Positions 45,054 to 60,970 of a DNA stretch of 64,000 bases are shown one piece after another (the first letter of the stretch is position 1; every line of letters starts with the position of its first letter). Source of the DNA: Acanthochromis polyacanthus (Eukaryota; Chordata; Actinopteri; Pomacentridae); assembly GCF_021347895.1 (NCBI RefSeq), contig NC_067129.1:35181604-35245603 (forward strand). Reading direction: 5' to 3'. Made by a program: the position numbers and the translations under genes. The notes beneath the pieces are model-generated. The model was not told the DNA's origin and did no database searches. It was given only the letters and a program-made list of their open reading frames with translations.

Positions 45054-48000
45054 TCTCCCGTAAAGTAAATTGACTTTTTGGCGGCCTTATCATACTCCAA
45101 AACGCGTGAAATTTGGCATGCACATCAGGATTGGTGAAAAATTTGATATTTTATGGGAGTTGCGCATGTGTGTGGCAAAATGGCTCTATAGCGCCACCTG
45201 CAAACTTGAAAAAGTAGTCATTAGGCCAACTCAGGGCTTAAAGTGAGAAAAAATCCTGAGCCTGAACTTCTAAGATCCAATTTATAGTGTCAATGAATGT
45301 ATTTAAATGTGTTTTAAAATGCACTAAAACACAATATATATGAGATTCTATTAATTCAGAGCAAATATGAGGTTATCTGGTGGAAATAATGCCCATTATG
45401 ATCCCACTATTTTATTGTTGCTCAAATGTAAAACCTTACTCGGCCAAAACTTAAGGCATTTTAGAAAGTGCCCCAAGTCTGATTTTTTTTGTGTTGATGT
45501 TTCAATACCACATCACTATAATTGCAAAGATTTATTTTAGTGTAAAGGGGAAAAATCATGAAAACCAAGTACATTTATTATTAATAACTTTTAATAATTT
45601 TTATCTCTTCAGTAGATTTAACAAGAACTCAAAACAACACCAACCACAACAAAACTGCTACAAAACTATGCTGCTTTCCTTCATACGGCACAATTTTTAC
45701 TTACAACATTATCTCAAGTGTCAGTCTCAAGAGAATAATAAGTGCTTGGAGAATACTGTTTGAAAAAGTCATTTCTTTTTTCGTTTTTGCTTTGTTTGTG
45801 AATTTTCTGAACATTTTCTTTTTAACATGTTCAAAATGTTGTTTGTTGAAATAAACTGCAAAACACAGACAACAGAATTAACATGTTTAATATTCTCTGG
45901 AACACTACAAGAGAATAAACTGTCATATGTCACTTGCTATACCAACTTTGTATTTAATCAGGTAATAAAAGTACTAGTATTAACTCTTTAATGCAATTTT
46001 AGTTATTGCCTCACAATATAAATAAGTTGATCATGACGCTGACTCTCTCAAACTCTGTAACTAGCAAAGAAATTCGGGCCTTCCTGATCTGGTTTATCTG
46101 GGTCCTGGCGGCAATGGACTGCTCATGCTGAAGAACTTCTACTCTGGCCTTTTCCTCTGGAGTCAGCCCATTTCTCACAAAGATCTGATTAAGAAGCCCT
46201 CTGTAGCACATAACCATACATACACATGTTAGTAACTGCTCATTTGATAAACCTCAATAATCTGTGTGATTAGTTTAAATCATTTGATTTTCAACTTGAA
46301 CTGACACACATTTTGTTTGTTTTTGATAAGGGAAAAAATGTATTCACTGTATAATTTGTTCAGTTGGCTTTCAATTTAAATGTTTCTATTTTTTTATCTA
46401 TATTTTGGGAAGAAAAAACGGTGAAAGCAGCCTAAGAACATTCTTATTTAACTACCTATCCATTATTCATTTCACACAACCCATACGTTCATTCTGTTCT
46501 TACTAACAATATTTGCTTGAGATTGGAGAGTTTTTGTTTGTGGCAAGACATCATTCTGATGCATAAGGTCAGAAAATCTGCTGAGAGCTATTTAACTCAT
46601 TATTACAAACATCCTATATGTCCTCAAATAAAAAAGGTTAATATCACCTAAGCTACATTCAGTTTGTGCATATTTAACTAAACAGATGTTCTGAGGAAAA
46701 TAATGGGACAAATCCGTATGGCTTGATGTTTGATTTTTTTTCCTTTCAAAATAAAAGCCAGCAAACTAAATAGCTGTTTCCTTTTTTCCTTTTGCCGTTG
46801 TAAAACACATAGAAAATGTTTAAAGATTAAGAAATCAAACAAAATCAACAACTTTTGTTGCAGCGGCAGCGGCTGCTCTCTTTGTTAATCAGCAGAGACA
46901 CATCCTCTCTCCTCTGTCACACAAAGTCTGAGCAAACTTTAGTATCTGCGTCTTTGGGCTAAACACAAGCTCCAACGCTTTTGAGCAGTGATCAGCTGCT
47001 CGATTCTTCACCGCACCACTCACAGATTGGAGCTCCGTGCGCTCTGCAGAGACCAGGCAGCCACAGGGCTGGGACACGTGGAATGGGTATACAGTCCAAG
47101 CAGAAATAAAATAAATAATATGCAATATATATCAATGTGTTTCCAGTAATTCCCTTTAAATATAATTACAAAAAACACCAACAAATTTTGCAAATTTGGA
47201 TTTTGTTTGTGGGATACTGTTATTTCTTATCAGTGGCTCAGCAGCACTGACGATACCGAACCAAGAGGGCGTAGCATATCGTGCGCCCAGCAGTCGATGC
47301 GCACTCGCAGTTAGAGAACTGTAATTGTATAAAAGTTCTATCAGAAAGCCGCATGCCTGGACAGAAGGTGTATATTTTTTAATGTAGGATTTGGAGTTTG
47401 ATTCATTAAAGCGGAGTAACTGAATGACGCACATGCTTGGAGCCTTCTGGACGGAGATGGATGAAATTTTTTCCATGGTACATTTCCATGCGCCGGAAAT
47501 CCGGCGCGACGCCGGAAACCTTTAAGCGCTGCCAACTGCCACAATGTTTCATGTACAGCTACAATATTTGGTGGGCATATTCAGAACATCAGGACACACC
47601 AAAAAGTCAATCACAGCCACGCCGTAAACCCAACAGGAAGTCGGCCATCTTCAATTTGCTGTAAATTTGTCAAAATTAATTTCTCCCGGCAAATGAATTG
47701 CCTTTTTGGGGGCCTTATCATAAACCAAAACGTGTGAAATTTGGCGTGCACATCAGGACTGGCGAAAAATTTGATATTTTATGGGAGTTGCGCATGTGTG
47801 TGGCAAAATGGCTCTATAGCGCCACCTGCAAAATTGAAAAAGTGGTCATTAGGCCAACTTCCACAATGTTTCATTTACAGCTACAATATTTGGTGGGCAT
47901 ATGCACCACATCTGGACACACCAAAAAGTCAATCACAGCCACGCCCTAAACCCAACAGGAAGTCGGTCATCTTGAATTTGCTGTACATGTGTCAAAATTA

Positions 48001-51000
48001 ATAGCTCCTAGTGGATAAGTCTGAGAGAACTGAAATTTGCCCAGTACATGCACCAGACCTTTCTGATGAAAAGTTATCAAAAACTCAACCAGAAGCCAAA
48101 AGGTGTGGCCATGGCGGAGCCTCAAAAAACTGATCCTTCGCCATGAAACAGGAAGTGGTGTCTAATTCTTCTCAACATGCTCCAATCTGCCTGAAACTTT
48201 ACATGTATGATGACAGTCCTGTCCTGATGTCATCCACATAGGGACATTCATTGACAGTCATAGCGCCACCTTGTGGTTTCAGGAAATAGACATATTTTAC
48301 ACTTTCATGCCCTATTGTTTCCCGGTTGATCATATTCACTTCAAATGCGGTGACAACAGGCTGAACACATTGATGATGCATCCCAGTGAAAATGGTGACT
48401 TGTCATCAAAGGGCGTGTCTGTGGCGGCCAAAGGAATTTCCATGTTTCGCCATGAAAATGTAATGATTCATATCTCAGCTGAACAAGATCCTATCTGCCT
48501 CAGACTTCACATGCTGGATACCAGGTCCAGTCTGAACACATCCACACTCATAAATTTTGAAAAAGTCATAGCGCCACCTGTTGGTAATAGTAAGTTTAAG
48601 GTCTTATGTTTTCAGGTACAATGGCCCCAAACTTGGTGATATCATGCTGGAAATTGGTCAGTCGAGTCTTCACCTCTTGACAATCCCACACTGTGAAGGG
48701 TGTGACATTTCATGCAACGCTGTTGCCGTAGCAACCAAATATCGCCATGAAAAACAAAGCCCTTTCTGACAGGTTTGGAATACTCCAATGCTCACAAAAA
48801 TTACCACACACATCACCATTGACCCAAGGAACAACACTGTATGCATCTCGGCACTGCACATGCTATAGCGCCCCCTACAGTATTTTTAACAAACAGCCCC
48901 CCCAGCACGTTTCACCTACATCCATGAAATTTGGGAGGCTTATAGAGCACATCAGGATGCACAAAAAAGCCTCTTGGAGCCATGCCCTAAATCCAACAGG
49001 AAGTTGGCCATCTTGGATTAATGGTAGATTTTTGATGATTTTTCTCATGTTTGAGAGTGAATACCTCCTAGGGGATAATTCCAGGAGACCTGAAATTTTG
49101 TCAGTCCACACAGCAGGACTTGGTGATGAAAAGTTATCAAAAGTTCAACCAGAAGCCAAATGGTGTGGCCATGGCGACCATCACAGTTTTGATGCTTCGC
49201 CATGAAACAACAGCTGCTTTATAACTATCCTCTGAATGCACCAATCTGCCTCAAACTTTACATGTGTAATCACACTGCAATCCTAATCAATTCCATAGGC
49301 CAACATACCCTTTCAGTCATGGCGCCACCTGTTGGATGGACAGGAAATGCTTTATAAGTAGCCTGTACGTTTTCCAATCAGCCTTAAACTTTACATGACT
49401 GATCAGAGTCCAACCCTGATCACATCCACTGCTTGAAATACATTCTCAGTCGCAGTGCCACCTGGTGGATAGACAGGAAATGCTCTATAACTGCTCTGAA
49501 CATGCTACAGTCTGGCTGAAATTTTACATGTATGATTGGACTCTGGTCCAGATGCGATTCAGAGGCTGACATACACTCTCAGTCACAGCGCCACCTGGTG
49601 GACGTGCGTGGATTCACCGACCAGCGTGGATGCGAGGACCCATCCATCGCTGCTTGCAGCTTTATTTTTTTTTTTTCTCCCAGAAAGTAAATTGGCTTTT
49701 TGGCGGCCTTATCATACTCCAAAACGCGTGAAATTTGGCATGCACATCAGGACTGGCGAAAAATTTGATATTTTATGGGAGTTGCGCATGTGCGTGGCAA
49801 AATGGTTCTATAGTGCCACCTGCAAACTTGAAAAAGTAGTCATTAGGCCAACTGCCACAATGTTTCATGTACAGCTACAATATTTGGTGGGCATATGCAG
49901 AACATCAGGACACACCAAAAAGTCAATTACAGCCACGCCCTAAACCCAACAGGAAGTCGGCCATCTTCAATTTGCTGTAAATTTTTCAAACTTAATAGCT
50001 CCTCGGGAAATGAATTGCCTTTTTGGCGGCCTTATCATATTCCAAAACGCGTGAAATTTGGCGTACACATCAGGACTGGCAAACAATTTGATATTTTATG
50101 GGAGTTGCGCATGTGTGTGGCAAAATGGCTCTATAGCGCCACCTGCAAAATTGAAAAAGTGGTCATTAGGCCAACTGCCACAATGTTTCATTTACAGCTA
50201 CAATATTTGGTGGGCATATGCACCACATTAGGACACATCAAAAAGTCAATCACAGCCATGCCCTAAACCCAACAGGAAGTCGGTCATCTTGAATTTGCTG
50301 TACATTTGTCAAAATTAATAGCTCCAAGTGGGTAAGTCTGAGAGAGCTGAAATTTGCCCAGTACATGCACCAGACCTTTCTGATGAAAAGTTATCAAAAA
50401 CTCAACCAGAAGCCAAAAGGTGTGGCCATGGCGGAGCCTCAAAAAACTGATATTTCGCCATGAAACAGGAAGTGGTGTCTAATTCTTCTCAACATGTTCC
50501 AATCTGCCTGAAACTTTACATGTATGATGACAGTCCTGTCCTGATGTCATCCACATAGGGACATTCATTGACAGTCATAGCGCCACCTTGTGGTTTCAGG
50601 AAATAGACATATTTTACACTTTCATGCCCTATTGTTACCCGGTTGATCATATTCACTTCAAATGCGGTGACAACAGGCTGAACACATTGATGATGCATCT
50701 CAGTGAAAATGGTGACTTGTCATCAAAGGGCGTGTCTGTGGTGGCCAAACCAATTTTGATGTTTCGCCATGAAAATTTAACGATTCATATCTCAGCTGAA
50801 CAAGATCCTATCTGCCCCAAACTTCACATGATGGACACCAGGTCCAGTCTGATCACATCCACACTCATAAATTCTGAAAAAGTGCCACCTGTTGGTAATA
50901 GTAAGTTTAAGGTCTTATGTTTTCAGGTACAATGGCCCCAAACTTGGTGATATCATGCTGGAAATTGGTCAGTCGAGTCTTCACCTCTTGACAATCCCAC

Positions 51001-51979
51001 ACTGTGAAGGGTGTGACATTTCATGCAACGCTGTTGCCACAGCAACCAAATATCGCCATGAAAAACAACGTGCTGTTTGACAGGTTTGGAATACTCCAAT
51101 GCTCACAAAAATTACCACACACATCACCATTGACCCAAGGAACAACACTGTATGCATCTCGGCATTGCACATGCTATAGCGCCCCCTACAGTATTTTTAA
51201 CAAACAGCCCCCCCAGCACGTTTCACCTACATCCATGAAATTTGGGAGGCTTATAGAGCACATCAGGACGCACAAAAAAGCCTCTTGGAGCCATGTCCTA
51301 AATCCAACAGGAAGTTGTCCATCTTGGATTAATTGTGAGATTTTTGATGATTTTTCTCATTTTTGAGAGTTAATCCCTCCAAGGGGATAATTCCAGGAGA
51401 CCTGAAATTTTGTCAGTCCACACAGCAGGACTTGGTGATGAAAAGTTATCAAAAGTTCAACCAGAAGCCAAATGGTGTGGCCATGGCGATCATCAGAGTT
51501 TTGATGCTTCGCCATGAAACAACAGCTGCTGTATAACTATGCTCTGAATGCACCGATCTGCCTCAAACTTTACATGTGTAATCACACTGAAATCCTGATG
51601 AATTCCATAGGCCAACATATACTTTCAGTAGTGGCGCCACCGGTTGGATGGACAGGAAATGCTTTATAAGTAGCCTATACATGTTCCAATCAGCCTTAAA
51701 CTTTACATGACTGATCAGAGTCCAACCCTGATCACATCCACTGTTTGAAATACACTCTCAGTCGCAGCGCCACCTGGTGGATAGACAGGAAATGCTTTAT
51801 AACTGCTCTGAACATGCTTCTGTCTGGCTGAAATTTTACATGTATGATCAGACTCTGGTCCAGATGCGATTCAGAGGCCAACATACACTGTCAGTCACAG
51901 CGCCACCTGGTGGACGTGCATGGATTCGCCGACCAGCGTGGATGCGAGGACCCGTCCATCGCTGCTTGCAGCTTTAATT
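45054..51979. repeat. Large composite repeat with two 2.3-kb tandem copies
   Basis: A block beginning TTTTTGGCGGCCTTATCAT, with AAAACGCGTGAAATTTGGC and CTATAGCGCCACCTGC, occurs at about 45075, 47700, 49697 and 50020. The following ~1.7 kb (to GCTGCTTGCAGCTTTAATTA) occurs at about 48000-49670 and 50315-51979, 2.3 kb apart. GCGCCACCTG(G/T)TGG recurs throughout. Short open frames conserved between the two copies have no known family and no third-position pattern seen. No TE domain was recognised. Confidence 0.8.
45232..47530. mobile_element. 2.3-kb DNA transposon inside the composite repeat
   Basis: Uninterrupted copies read AGGCCAACTGCCACAATG; here GCCAACT (7 bp, or CCAACT) is duplicated at 45225-45231 and 47531-47537. 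Inverted ends are CAGGGCTTAAAG and, on the right, CAGCGCTTAAAG. A GC-rich dyad CCGGCG-CGA-CGCCGG lies close to the right end. The end sequence is hAT-like. The only frame of note is a short minus-strand one at 46217-46011 with TPEEKARVEVLQHEQSIAAR, unrecognised. Confidence 0.7.
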
Positions 51980-52019
51980 ACTTTTGCTCTTCCGGACATC
52001 CTGTAAAAATCTGGTGAAA

Positions 52020-52080
52020 ATCCGTCCACTTTTTGAGTTATGCTGTTAACAGACAAACAGACACACACACACGCACACAC
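52020..52080. repeat. CA-rich tail after TTATGCTGTTAACAGAC
   Basis: GAGTTATGCTGTTAACAGAC followed by CAGACACACACACG, a tail often seen at the end of dispersed elements in animals (from memory). Confidence 0.5.
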
Positions 52081-52100
52081 ACAGATGGACAGACAAACAA

Positions 52101-52212
52101 ATTCCGGTGATTACATAACCTCCTGGCGGATGTAAAAACTCCGGTGATTACATAACCTCCTGGCGGAGGTAACAAACTCCGGTGATTACATAACCTCCTG
52201 GCGGAGGTAACA
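52101..52212. repeat. 38-bp minisatellite, three units
   Basis: Units of TCCGGTGATTACATAACCTC, then CTGGCGGAGGTAACAAAC, start near 52101, 52139 and 52177, and form the end of the composite repeat. CCTCC..GGAGG lets each unit fold. Confidence 0.95.
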
Positions 52213-52339
52213 ATGCAATGTTCTGCTGGGAAATCTTGGCTCCTGGCATTCATGTGACATGTGCCACTCACCTAAGCATCCCATGGCAGCAGCATCCCCC
52301 AACAGGACAATGCATGCTGGAAATCCTGTAAACTGGTCC

Positions 52340-52623
52340 TTCAGGATTAGATAGAGCTGCTAGTAACGATTCGATTAATGGATTAGTTGTTGGGTCGATA
52401 AAATGTCAGAAAATCTTTTAAAAAATGTCAATCGGTGTTTCTAAAACCCGAGGTGAAGTTCTAAAATGCCTCATTTTGTCCACAACCCAAAAATATTCAG
52501 CTTACTGTCAGAGAGGAGAAAAGAAAACCAGACAATATTCACTTTAAGAAGCTGGAATTGTAGAATTTACTTTATCAAACTTCTTTTTTGTTAAAGTTAC
52601 TGAAAAATGATTAATCTGTTTTC
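52340..52623. repeat. Dispersed repeat (AAAATGTCAGAAAAT family), copy 1
   Basis: Contains ATAAAATGTCAGAAAATC, GTCCACAACCCAAA and AAGAAGCTGGAATTGTAGAA. A second copy is at about 63630-63900 (GATGTCAGAAAATGGTGAAT, AAGAAGGTGGAGTTGAAGAA). Confidence 0.6.
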
Positions 52624-52627
52624 TTAA

Positions 52628-53541
52628 AGCTGCTGTCCGGAGTTTGAATCGCAGCGTCTCCCAAAACACTGTTGGTCCCACCCTCCCTCTGATTTCGCCC
52701 CTTTATTTGTGCACACGCGCAGTACATGAGAGAAGTGCCCGGAGTGCTGCAGCATCTTGCCTTTTTTGCTGTTTTCCACTCTTCTACATTTAGTACATTT
52801 AGTAAATAATAAAGGAATTACGTTAGAATGCTGTATTGAGTCTAACTTGTCCTAATACCAAAATAATATGAATCTGCTAGGACGAACGAGTAAAGTTTCA
52901 ATATGTGATTACACTCGTGTATCCCTCTCGATGACGTTGTTTATCAAACTTAGTGCATTTACGCGTGTATATGTGTTACACTGTGTATTTATTTCTATCT
53001 AGAGTTCAGAATTGCATGACTCCTCTGACGAAGAGTATGTCCCGGACGCCCCAACATCTTCCTCCAGAGGTCGGGCATCTAAACGAAGCCGTCAGGCGGG
53101 CTATGGAGGCCGTGGTCGGGGAGCGACGCGAGCACCCTGAGCCAAAAAACGTCCTGCAGTCTCTTGGCCTGACAAGCCGTGGGATTGGTAACTTTTCTGG
53201 AAGTTGCTGATCCCTGATTCTCTCTTCTCCACAAGCAAAACAAATGTGCGCGCGGTTGTGTAGTGCGTAGCTCGCCCACCTCTGCATGGGCTTGCTTGCT
53301 GTGCGCGTAACCGTTGATTGACAGCATGACAAAGCTGAAGCTCGAACTTGATTGGTCGACAGCGACCGGCGCTTTTTGGAATAACATGGGGGTCTATGAG
53401 AGGAAGGCGGAGCTCAGGAATAAATTTTCATATTGCGTTATACTAACTTTATATTATAGTATCGAACTAGACTAACACATTTAAGCTTTGTTAAACAATG
53501 ATACATAAATTGAAAACAAACGGAAACTCCGGACAGCAGCT
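52628..53541. mobile_element. TTAA-flanked (Kolobok-type) element
   Basis: TTAA lies at 52624-52627 and 53542-53545. Perfect inverted ends AGCTGCTGTCCGGAGTTT. A plus-strand frame around 53002-53142 reads SSELHDSSDEEYVPDAPTSS, then SRGRASKRSRQAGYGGRGRG before a stop. This is an acidic then Arg/Gly-rich N-terminus typical of transposon proteins, with no catalytic domain left. Confidence 0.8.
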
Positions 53542-53740
53542 TTAATAGCTGGTGACTCTTCAGTGTGAGCTCCCTGCACCTTTCCAAAATGTGATTTTCA
53601 CTTGAATCAGTTTTTGCATTTGTTTTTGAATTTGAAAACACTTCTAGGAATTACCCACCTGGGAATTGTCATTTAGAACTGCATTAGAGATCTCCGTCCA
53701 AACTCACTCGTCTGACAGATGATGACACTTCTCTGACTTA

Positions 53741-55377
<1,637 letters not shown>

Positions 55378-55379
55378 TA

Positions 55380-56330
55380 ATTACAACCTGATGGCTCTGC
55401 ATATTCATCTGCACTATAAAACCAAAACAATGGGTTAAAAGATGCTCGAGCTGAGAGGAGAGATGTTATTCTAACAGCATTCATTAGTGTACTTGATAAG
55501 AGCAGTTTTTCAAAATGTACTCAAAATTTGCAGTCCAAAACACTTCCATTTGATACACATGTACAAATTTCAGAATGGACAACAAAAGGAAGTCTGGGTC
55601 ACAACTGAAGACCGAGATAGAGCGGTGCCGCTCAGAGAGCCAGTGGGGCAAGATCCCCTGGTGCGACAGCTCTCGGCCAAACTAATATCCAACGATATTT
55701 AAACTCAATAATACAAAGGCACCCACACGGATATACCGTGCTGTAACTAGCAAGTTGCTAAAGCTAACAGGAGAGTTTGATGGCTTTTATTAGGTGGCTT
55801 TTATGCGAAAGTGCAAAAGCAAAAAAAAAAAAACACCACTGAAGCCAAAATTAAGTCATGAAGCAGTTCGTTTGTGTGCGCCTTTGCAAATCATTTGGCT
55901 TCTCTCATACTGTTAATCATAATTTGCATTCAAGTTTCTGTTAAAAGTGAAACTTGTGAATTCTGAAAAACATTAAAACCAGAAAATTTCCTGGTTGTAT
56001 TTGTCACTAATGTTGGTTTGTAATGTGCACTGGAGTCAAAATAATGCCACGAGTGTACAGCTATATTTCTAATGTACTCATTTAATTCCACTGAACAGCA
56101 GAGGGCAGTAAGCTCACACATAAAATGAGACGTGGATTGAGACAGAAGTAAAAAGTGAAAGGTGGAAGTGATGGATAAACTCGATAATGGGTTTAAAATA
56201 GTGAATTTTGACTGGAGGAACATTTCGTGGTGTTTGTTTTACACAACAGCACAACAAGGATGATATTAAATCCATTGCAGTTGTAGTGTTGGTGTAGTAA
56301 AAATGATTGTAGGTAGATTAGATAAGAACA
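55380..56330. other. Unassigned intergenic sequence
   Basis: No gene or named repeat recognised. The open frame at 55487-55702 lacks protein-like features. Confidence 0.4.
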
Positions 56331-56463
56331 GGGGCCTGTTTCACGAAGCAGGTTCAAGAAACTCTGAGTTTCTTCCTCAACTCTGAGTTGATCTACTCTG
56401 AGATAGAAAACTCTGAGTTTTCGGTTTCACAACGGCTGATTTGAGTTGGTTTAATTAACTCGG

Positions 56464-57042
56464 TGTCAGGAAGCCGTCCGGCTCCTGACTGGGTTTTGTT
56501 CCTGCCTCTGTCAGGATGCTGTTGCAGCTCCTGCCTGGTTTTTGTTTCCCTGTCTCCCTTTCTCGCTCCCAGCTGATCGCCTGCTGCCGGACAGCTAATT
56601 GTGTCATTAGACTCAGCTGAGGAGCAATCAGCCCAACTCTATTCACCTGCCTTCCCCTTTCAGTTTAAATATCCTCTGCTCTCCTCTTTGTGTGTGGGAG
56701 CATCACAGTTCTGACTGTCTCTTTTACGGTTTTCCCCTCACTTTTTCTGTTTTTTCGCAACTCTGGATTTTTGAAGATTTGCCCTCCTGGACCCCACTGC
56801 CTTTGGACTACATTGGTTTTTCTTTTGAGGATTCAACCCTTTTAGGAGTTTGTACTTTTGGACTTGCCGGAGCTGGTACCTTCCTGTAGAGGATTTACAC
56901 TGTTTGTGAGTACGTGTCCCTTGTGTTGTTTTGCTGCTTTTGGATTTTGAATTTTGGTTAAATAAACCCTATTTTTCACCACTACTCCTGTTGCCTGCCT
57001 GTTGGTATCTGCGCCTGGGTTCTACCTCCTCCATTCGTGACA
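56464..57042 (+). mobile_element. Solo LTR (579 bp)
   Basis: Starts TGTCAGGAAGCC and ends ATTCGTGACA (TG...CA with TGTCA/TGACA ends), flanked by a perfect 5-bp TSD CTCGG (56459-56463 and 57043-57047). It contains TTTAAATATCC (TATA-like) and AAATAAACCC (poly(A)). No internal region remains, so it probably arose by recombination between two LTRs. Gypsy- or ERV-type by TSD size. Confidence 0.92.
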
Positions 57043-57077
57043 CTCGGAGTAGTTTGACCCCGATTCGACGAGTCACC

Positions 57078-57400
57078 ATGGAAACGGGGAAGCGAAAGGC
57101 TGTGTTTTTGAAATGGAAGTTTTTAACGCGCTCATATGGCGAGTTAGAACACGTTTTTAGAAAGATGTGCTACAAGAGAGAGGGAGACGGCATGGAGAAC
57201 ACTGCTGCCCGGGTCAATGCGTACGTTTAAATGTAGTCCTTTGTAATCGTAATAATATTACAGGGAATAACTGTCTGAATGGTAGCCTAGTAAGTTTTTC
57301 ATTTAGGTGAAATCTCGCGGGGGAGAAGCGCACGGGGCAGCAGCTTAAAATGAAATATAAAAACGTTGTTCAAACAGGTCAGACCTCGGCATTATTTCAT
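57078..57400 (+). pseudogene. Harbinger Myb-like protein, 5' exons (decayed)
   Basis: The first exon starts METGKRKAVFLKWKFLTRSY, then GELEHVFRKMCYKREGDGME and NTAARVNAY, matching the SANT/Myb-like DNA-binding proteins of PIF/Harbinger elements (WENIAARVNA-type end). A second exon near 57320-57378 reads EKRTGQQLKMKYKNVVQT. Later parts (about 59540-59810) include KQIYKLHLLRKIQKN- and EILEHKLE-like sequence. Tc1 copy 3 splits the gene. Confidence 0.7.
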
Positions 57401-57624
57401 GGAGGTACTTCATGTTGGTCATGTTTTACATTGTAAAGTAGCCTAAATATTAAGTGGCTGTTTGACTGTGCAGTTGTTTTATCCACACATAGCCAAAATG
57501 TCTGCATCCATATCATGTTCTGTTAAATAATTAAGCCTATTTAAACTCGCATAGACTTCTGCTCAGCCAACAGAAAGAAAGCAGATGCCTGTAAAATGGT
57601 GGTATAAAAGGTCATGGATGCATA

Positions 57625-57636
57625 TCTATCTATCTA

Positions 57637-57668
<32 letters not shown>
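57625..57668. repeat. (TATC)n(TA)n microsatellite, target of Tc1 copy 3
   Basis: TATC units then TA dinucleotides; the TA run continues after the transposon (59309-59333). Confidence 0.95.
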
Positions 57669-59334
<1,666 letters not shown>

Positions 59335-59539
59335 ATTATTTAGTTCTCTTTTGTGTCTTTTTTTTGTCTTTTGGCCCCTTCACACCACAAAAGACCTTGT
59401 AATTGTAAGTAGGCAACACTCCAAACATTTATCCAAATGGTATGTTACTGATAGGTCTCTTCCCACTGACATTTTAGGTGGAATATAGAGTGTGACATTT
59501 AGCCTACACTGAAGTATTGCACATTCTCGTCTTTTTTTA

Positions 59540-59815
59540 ACAGAGCATGGCTGGACAGCAGCAGGATGGTTCCTCAACTTCCACTGCACAGACTGACACA
59601 GTGAGATGGATGTTCAGGAAACACCAGAGGTTCATTTTGTGGAATTCATGTACAACTGTTTAAGTTAATGTCCTCTATGTATTCTCAGTTATCAGTAAAA
59701 CAGATTTACAAACTGCATTTGCTGAGAAAAATCCAAAAAAACAGATTAGGAGGGCAGATCTGGAAATTGAAATACTGGAACACAAGTTAGAGGTGGTGAT
59801 GGTCACAGGTGAATT
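59540..59815 (+). pseudogene. Harbinger Myb-like protein, 3' part (decayed)
   Basis: Short frames read YKLHLLRKIQKNRL and, after a shift, LEIEILEHKLEVV. The Lys/Glu-rich helix with EHKLE is typical of the C-terminus of Harbinger Myb-like proteins. Stops and shifts make it non-functional. Confidence 0.5.
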
Positions 59816-59890
59816 ATGTTAACTACTGGAACATTAACTGAACTATCTCTTTTATTTGTAGGAAATAAAGAAGACCAAATGAAATGTGTA

Positions 59891-60970
59891 TCATGTCTTT
59901 ATTTGCTGTGGTGGTGATGATGGTGACTTAAACTCTAAAGTGATTATTGCATACGGTGTCTCTGACTGCTCTGCTGTCCTGGATAGCTGCAGGTGGATGG
60001 GGTCATCATCTGGGTCTTCACTTTGTAGGGCAGGGTGTTGCTCTCCTCTAATAGTGGTAATATTATGAAGAACAACACATGCCCCAGTAATATCACAGGC
60101 CCTCTCAGGGGTCACCCTGAGGAGACGTAGGCGCTGGAAACGGGCTTTCAGCAGGCCTATGGTCATCTCCACCCGGGCTCTGGTCTTGCAGTGAGTCCGG
60201 TTGAAGTTCCGTTGGGGACCTGGTTCAGGGTCAGGGTATGAGGTCATCAGCCTGGGTTGGCATGGCCCTGTCACCCAGCAGAAGGCCATCAAACTCTCCT
60301 GTAATGTATAGTGGATACATCAGAGTATATTAAAGGAGGGAGACAAGAGAATTATATTGTGAAAATCTTTAGGCTGCTGACCACACTGCAGTCTGTTGCT
60401 CAGGTTAGACTCTCCATAAATCCTGGAGTCATGAACAGACCCAGGTCACGTGGCCTCCACATTAGAAATGATGTATGCAGCATCACATATGATCTGGACA
60501 GTGCAGAGAATGACAGATGTTGAACTATGATGCAGTCTTTAACATTTAGAAACAGTAGTCAGTCTACCTGTAGCCTACCTGCACATTTATGCTGTGAATG
60601 GACTTCCTGTTCATGATGTGGGGGAGCTGTGATGGGGATGTGTGTGCATCTATGCAGCCAATCACACTGGGAAATCCTAAAAAGAAGCTGAAATGACTAA
60701 TCCCAGTCTGAGGTTGCAGCACAATGTCATTAACAGAATATGATTTAAAATGAATTTAACAGATCTCTACATCATTCACCTGCAATCCTGTGGAACTCCT
60801 CCTTGATGCTCTGACAGGTTTGTGTCCAGGAAAACCACAATGATGAGTGAAAGCCGTTTCAGGGCCAGGAAAACTTTTCTGAATGTCCTCCATACAGTTG
60901 CCTTACTCTGGATCTCCGACATTATATAAAAACTTCCATTTGCAAAGAACTGCCGCGCAACACACAATAT
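59891..60970 (-). pseudogene. PIF/Harbinger DDE transposase (HARBI1-like), broken
   Basis: Minus strand from about 60970: FANGSFYIMSEIQSKATVWR, LALKRLSLIIVVF, then (60690-60590) GFPSVIGCIDAHTSPSQLPH and MNRKSIHSINVQ, then (60292-59891) CQPRLMTSYPDPEPGPQRNF, RARVEMTIGLLKARFQRLRL and ERACDITGACVVLHNI. These are the N-terminal to C-terminal parts of the DDE nuclease; the first catalytic Asp is in IGCID and the last Glu in RVEMTIG. Intervening sequence contains shifts and deletions, so it is inactive. Confidence 0.85.

Noticed and set aside
48199..51172. Pairs of similar short frames in the two 2.3-kb copies
   Set aside because: They are shared only because the DNA is duplicated; they occur on both strands over the same bases and contain no known motif.
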